In this document: positions 62,042 to 64,000 of the stretch, in pieces
Position numbering within the stretch: the first letter of the stretch is position 1
Layout: the number at the start of each line of letters is the position of its first letter
NCBI GenBank assembly: GCA_018136815.1
Contig: CM030931.1
Coordinates: 8,106,550-8,170,549, forward strand
Reading direction: 5' to 3'
Source of the DNA: Isochrysis galbana
Lineage: Eukaryota; Haptophyta; Isochrysidales; Isochrysidaceae
DNA: 64,000 bases
The notes under the pieces: model-generated
The model's input: the letters and a program-made list of their open reading frames with translations, nothing else
Told to the model about the DNA's origin: nothing
The model's database searches: none
Program-made: the position numbers and the translations under genes

Positions 62042-62796
62042 AATTAAATTAAACCTTTTAATAGTCTCACCGCGCACGCAGCCGTGGACCCTCTACTTTC
62101 TACTCACGTAGGAAAACTTTCTACACCCCCACGCTCCCAGCCCTTCTCCCCCCGCCATCAGGCGGCTCCCCCCGTGCACTACTAGGGGGATTGGGGTGAA
62201 GGGCTTAGATATGGTCCGGTGGCCCGCGCCTCCCCCCGGTGATCTGTTCCCTCTCTTCCTCCTGTGTCTCCGAGTGGGCGGCGACCTCAGTCCCGACTTA
62301 TCCTGTAGACAGGTGCGGGACTTACCTATTTTTCGGTGGGCGGAGCTCCGCTCCGCCCACCCCCTTCTCCGCGCTCTCTCTCCCCTCTCCTGCGGCCCGC
62401 GCGATGGCGCGCCTGCGGCAGGCCTGCAGCTGCCCATTGGCGACCCTGGAGGCTCATGGAGGCCAGCTCAGGGGGCAGAGGAGGCTGGGGCTGGGCCCTG
62501 GCCTCCCCTGCCTCTCCCTCGCTGGCGCTCCTGAGCCTCAGGGGCCCCCACGCTGCACCTGTCTGCCTGTCGAACAGGGGGGGAGGAGGGGTTGGAGCAA
62601 TGGGCTGGCCACGCCGGGCCAGGATGGGCGAATCAGGCGAGCCTGTCAGTGGGAGAGAGGGTCAGCAGGGCAGTGGCCTCCTGGCAAGCCATCAGGCGTG
62701 CCAGGAGGATGGGTGGTTCCTCCCCATGGCGGGGGAGGAGTGGAGAGAGGGGGGGGCTCGTGCCCCCCATGGGCGAGCTAAGTATAAACTTAGTTG
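62042..62796 (-). mobile_element. 755-bp retroposon with 18-bp target duplication
   Basis: It is flanked by exact copies of TACTGATACTACATACTA (62024-62041 and 62797-62814). It is the same family and orientation as 22329-23087. The minus strand starts CAACTAAGT/TTAT/ACTTAGCTC, then CGCCC and ATGGGGG; the other end is AT-rich. The right target copy runs directly into a (TAC)n microsatellite. Confidence 0.88.
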
Positions 62797-62801
62797 TACT
62801 G

Positions 62802-62883
62802 ATACTACATACTACTACTACTACTACATACTACTACTACTACTACTAACTACTACTACTACTACTACTACTATATACTACTA

Positions 62884-62927
<44 letters not shown>

Positions 62928-63002
62928 TACTACTACTAACTACTACTACTAACTACTACTAACTACTACTACTACTACTACTAACTACTACTACTACTAC
63001 TA

Positions 63003-63087
<85 letters not shown>

Positions 63088-63131
63088 ACTACTACTACTA
63101 CTACTACTACTATCTACTTATACTACTACTA

Positions 63132-63185
<54 letters not shown>
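62802..63185. repeat. (TAC)n microsatellite, about 380 bp
   Basis: Nearly continuous TAC/CTA triplets with sporadic ATA and AAC interruptions. The 18-bp target copy is itself TAC-like, so the array may have expanded from it. Confidence 0.97.
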
Positions 63186-63525
63186 CACTATTAAGTATGA
63201 TTGATGTTAATGATGAATGATGATACTCCTACATCGAGCAGTAACAGGAAGTGGAGTGCATCCGTTGATATCCATACGTTCTAGCATTAGGACTAGAATG
63301 ATCAGTGTTTCTCTCTGCACTACTCTACGCCAACATGCCTTGCTCGCGCAGATGCTTCAGCATCACGCGGCGCTTGGCGTCAGCCCGTCGGCCTCGTTGC
63401 CCAGCAACGGAAACAGAAGCGTCTACAAACGCCCTCAATTTGCCCGCACTTCACGCCTAAGATCATCCCATGTAGAATGAGGCGGAGAGGCGCTGCGACA
63501 AGCAGTCGAGAAGTTATGCGGGTAA
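63186..63525 (+). other. possible upstream exon region
   Basis: The frame of the partial gene at 63526 is also open from about 63217 to a TGA at 63478-63480, and again to a TAA at 63523-63525. It could hold an exon, or the gene may have decayed here. Confidence 0.25.
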
Positions 63526-64000
63526 GCTTCTGATCTCGTGGTCGTCAGCTCACAACCAGAAACGACTTGTGTGGCAGCTAGATCTGATGCAATGCAATCA
63601 GTTGAGAAATTATGCTGGTACGCTTCTGATCTTATGGCCGTCAGCTCACAACAAGAAACAACTTGTGTGGCAGCCAGAGCTGATGCAATCTTGCAGCACC
63701 TCGCTGGGGATGCTGATGCATCCGCACACTATGTAAAGTATCAAGCCACTTGTGCCATGAGCCGATCGGGCTCTCTGAGACTCGGACGAGCTCTACTTTT
63801 CAGGTTTGTTGAAATGCTTCAATGCAAACGCCTGGAAAACGCGGAACAGGATGAACTCGGAAACGAGAACCGCAACCGCCACGCTCGTCATGTCCGTTTG
63901 AAAGCCATCTGCGACCAAGCGCGCAACACGCACAAGACATTCGCGGGAGTCAGACGATTGAAAACTCGTACTACAATATTCGCTCGGGCGTGGAATAGTG
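63526..64000 (+). CDS. partial ORF with a 32-residue repeat, runs off the window
   Basis: From the TAA at 63523 the frame stays open for 158 codons to the window end. Residues 1-32 and 33-64 are a near-identical repeat (ASDL...SSQ(P/Q)ETTCVAAR(S/A)DA), coming from a 96-bp DNA duplication at about 63504-63599 and 63600-63694. The upstream unit has TAA where the next has TAC, so either the true exon starts after the stop (GTCGTCAG at 63541-63547 is a possible acceptor) or this copy is broken. The rest is basic (RLGRALLFRFVEMLQCKRLE, KAICDQARNTHKTFAGVRRL). No family is recognised. Confidence 0.4.

Noticed and set aside
1-64000. CRISPR array, prokaryotic operon, riboswitch or rRNA genes
   Set aside because: Spliceosomal introns, microsatellites and retroelements show a eukaryotic nuclear locus. 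No regularly spaced short repeats with unique spacers and no rRNA signature were seen.

Overview
The window is eukaryotic nuclear DNA. Genes are split by short spliceosomal introns (mostly GT-AG, usually with G as the first exon base), and they lie in a very repeat-rich, GC-rich background with long CT/GA, poly-G/C and trinucleotide tracts. Two intronless proteins (49087-50898 and 59391-59924) begin with a signal-peptide-like stretch followed at once by Phe-Gln-Pro or Leu-Gln-Pro. That resembles the bipartite plastid targeting of algae with secondary red plastids. With the chromatin-type methyltransferases and the GC content, a haptophyte-like microalga is my best guess. The lineage is inferred, not proven.

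Layout. 1-2446: one possible membrane-protein ORF, then repeats. 2447-9026: a 6.58 kb element with 226-bp terminal inverted repeats and a TA target duplication. It holds a complete bestrophin-type channel gene, a P2X7R-like protein and a zinc-ribbon protein. 10394-12712: an alpha/beta-hydrolase. 13258-17095: retroposon, satellite and Ty3 debris. 17838-19877: a protein with MBD-like and Tudor-like segments. 20-23 kb: repeats and a 759-bp retroposon with a 17-bp target duplication. 23639-25358: a DMT/EamA transporter, with a hAT-like MITE upstream. 27-29 kb: gag-like LTR debris. 29563-37664: a 17-exon myosin. 38735-39508: a palindromic MITE. 40303-43880: a Tudor/SKICH-like/DOT1-like methyltransferase. 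45361-47317: a non-coding LTR retrotransposon. 49087-50898: a Lon-N-domain protein. 51-55 kb: more retroelement debris. 55051-57367: an ankyrin-methyltransferase. 57986-59367: a deleted piggyBac-like element. 59391-59924: a plastid-type membrane protein. 60-63 kb: repeats, including a second full-length retroposon. 63526-64000: a gene running off the edge.

The genes do not form an operon or an obvious pathway. The recurrent themes are chromatin and protein methylation (three proteins), membrane transport (bestrophin, DMT) and a motor. The most unusual signals are: a covarying hairpin just before an ATG at the 5' ends of several retroposon copies; a TIR transposon that carries an intact ion-channel gene; and a myosin whose coiled-coil tail runs on, through in-phase exons, into an unrecognised C-terminal domain. 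All exon coordinates were derived by eye from reading frame, splice motifs and phase bookkeeping.
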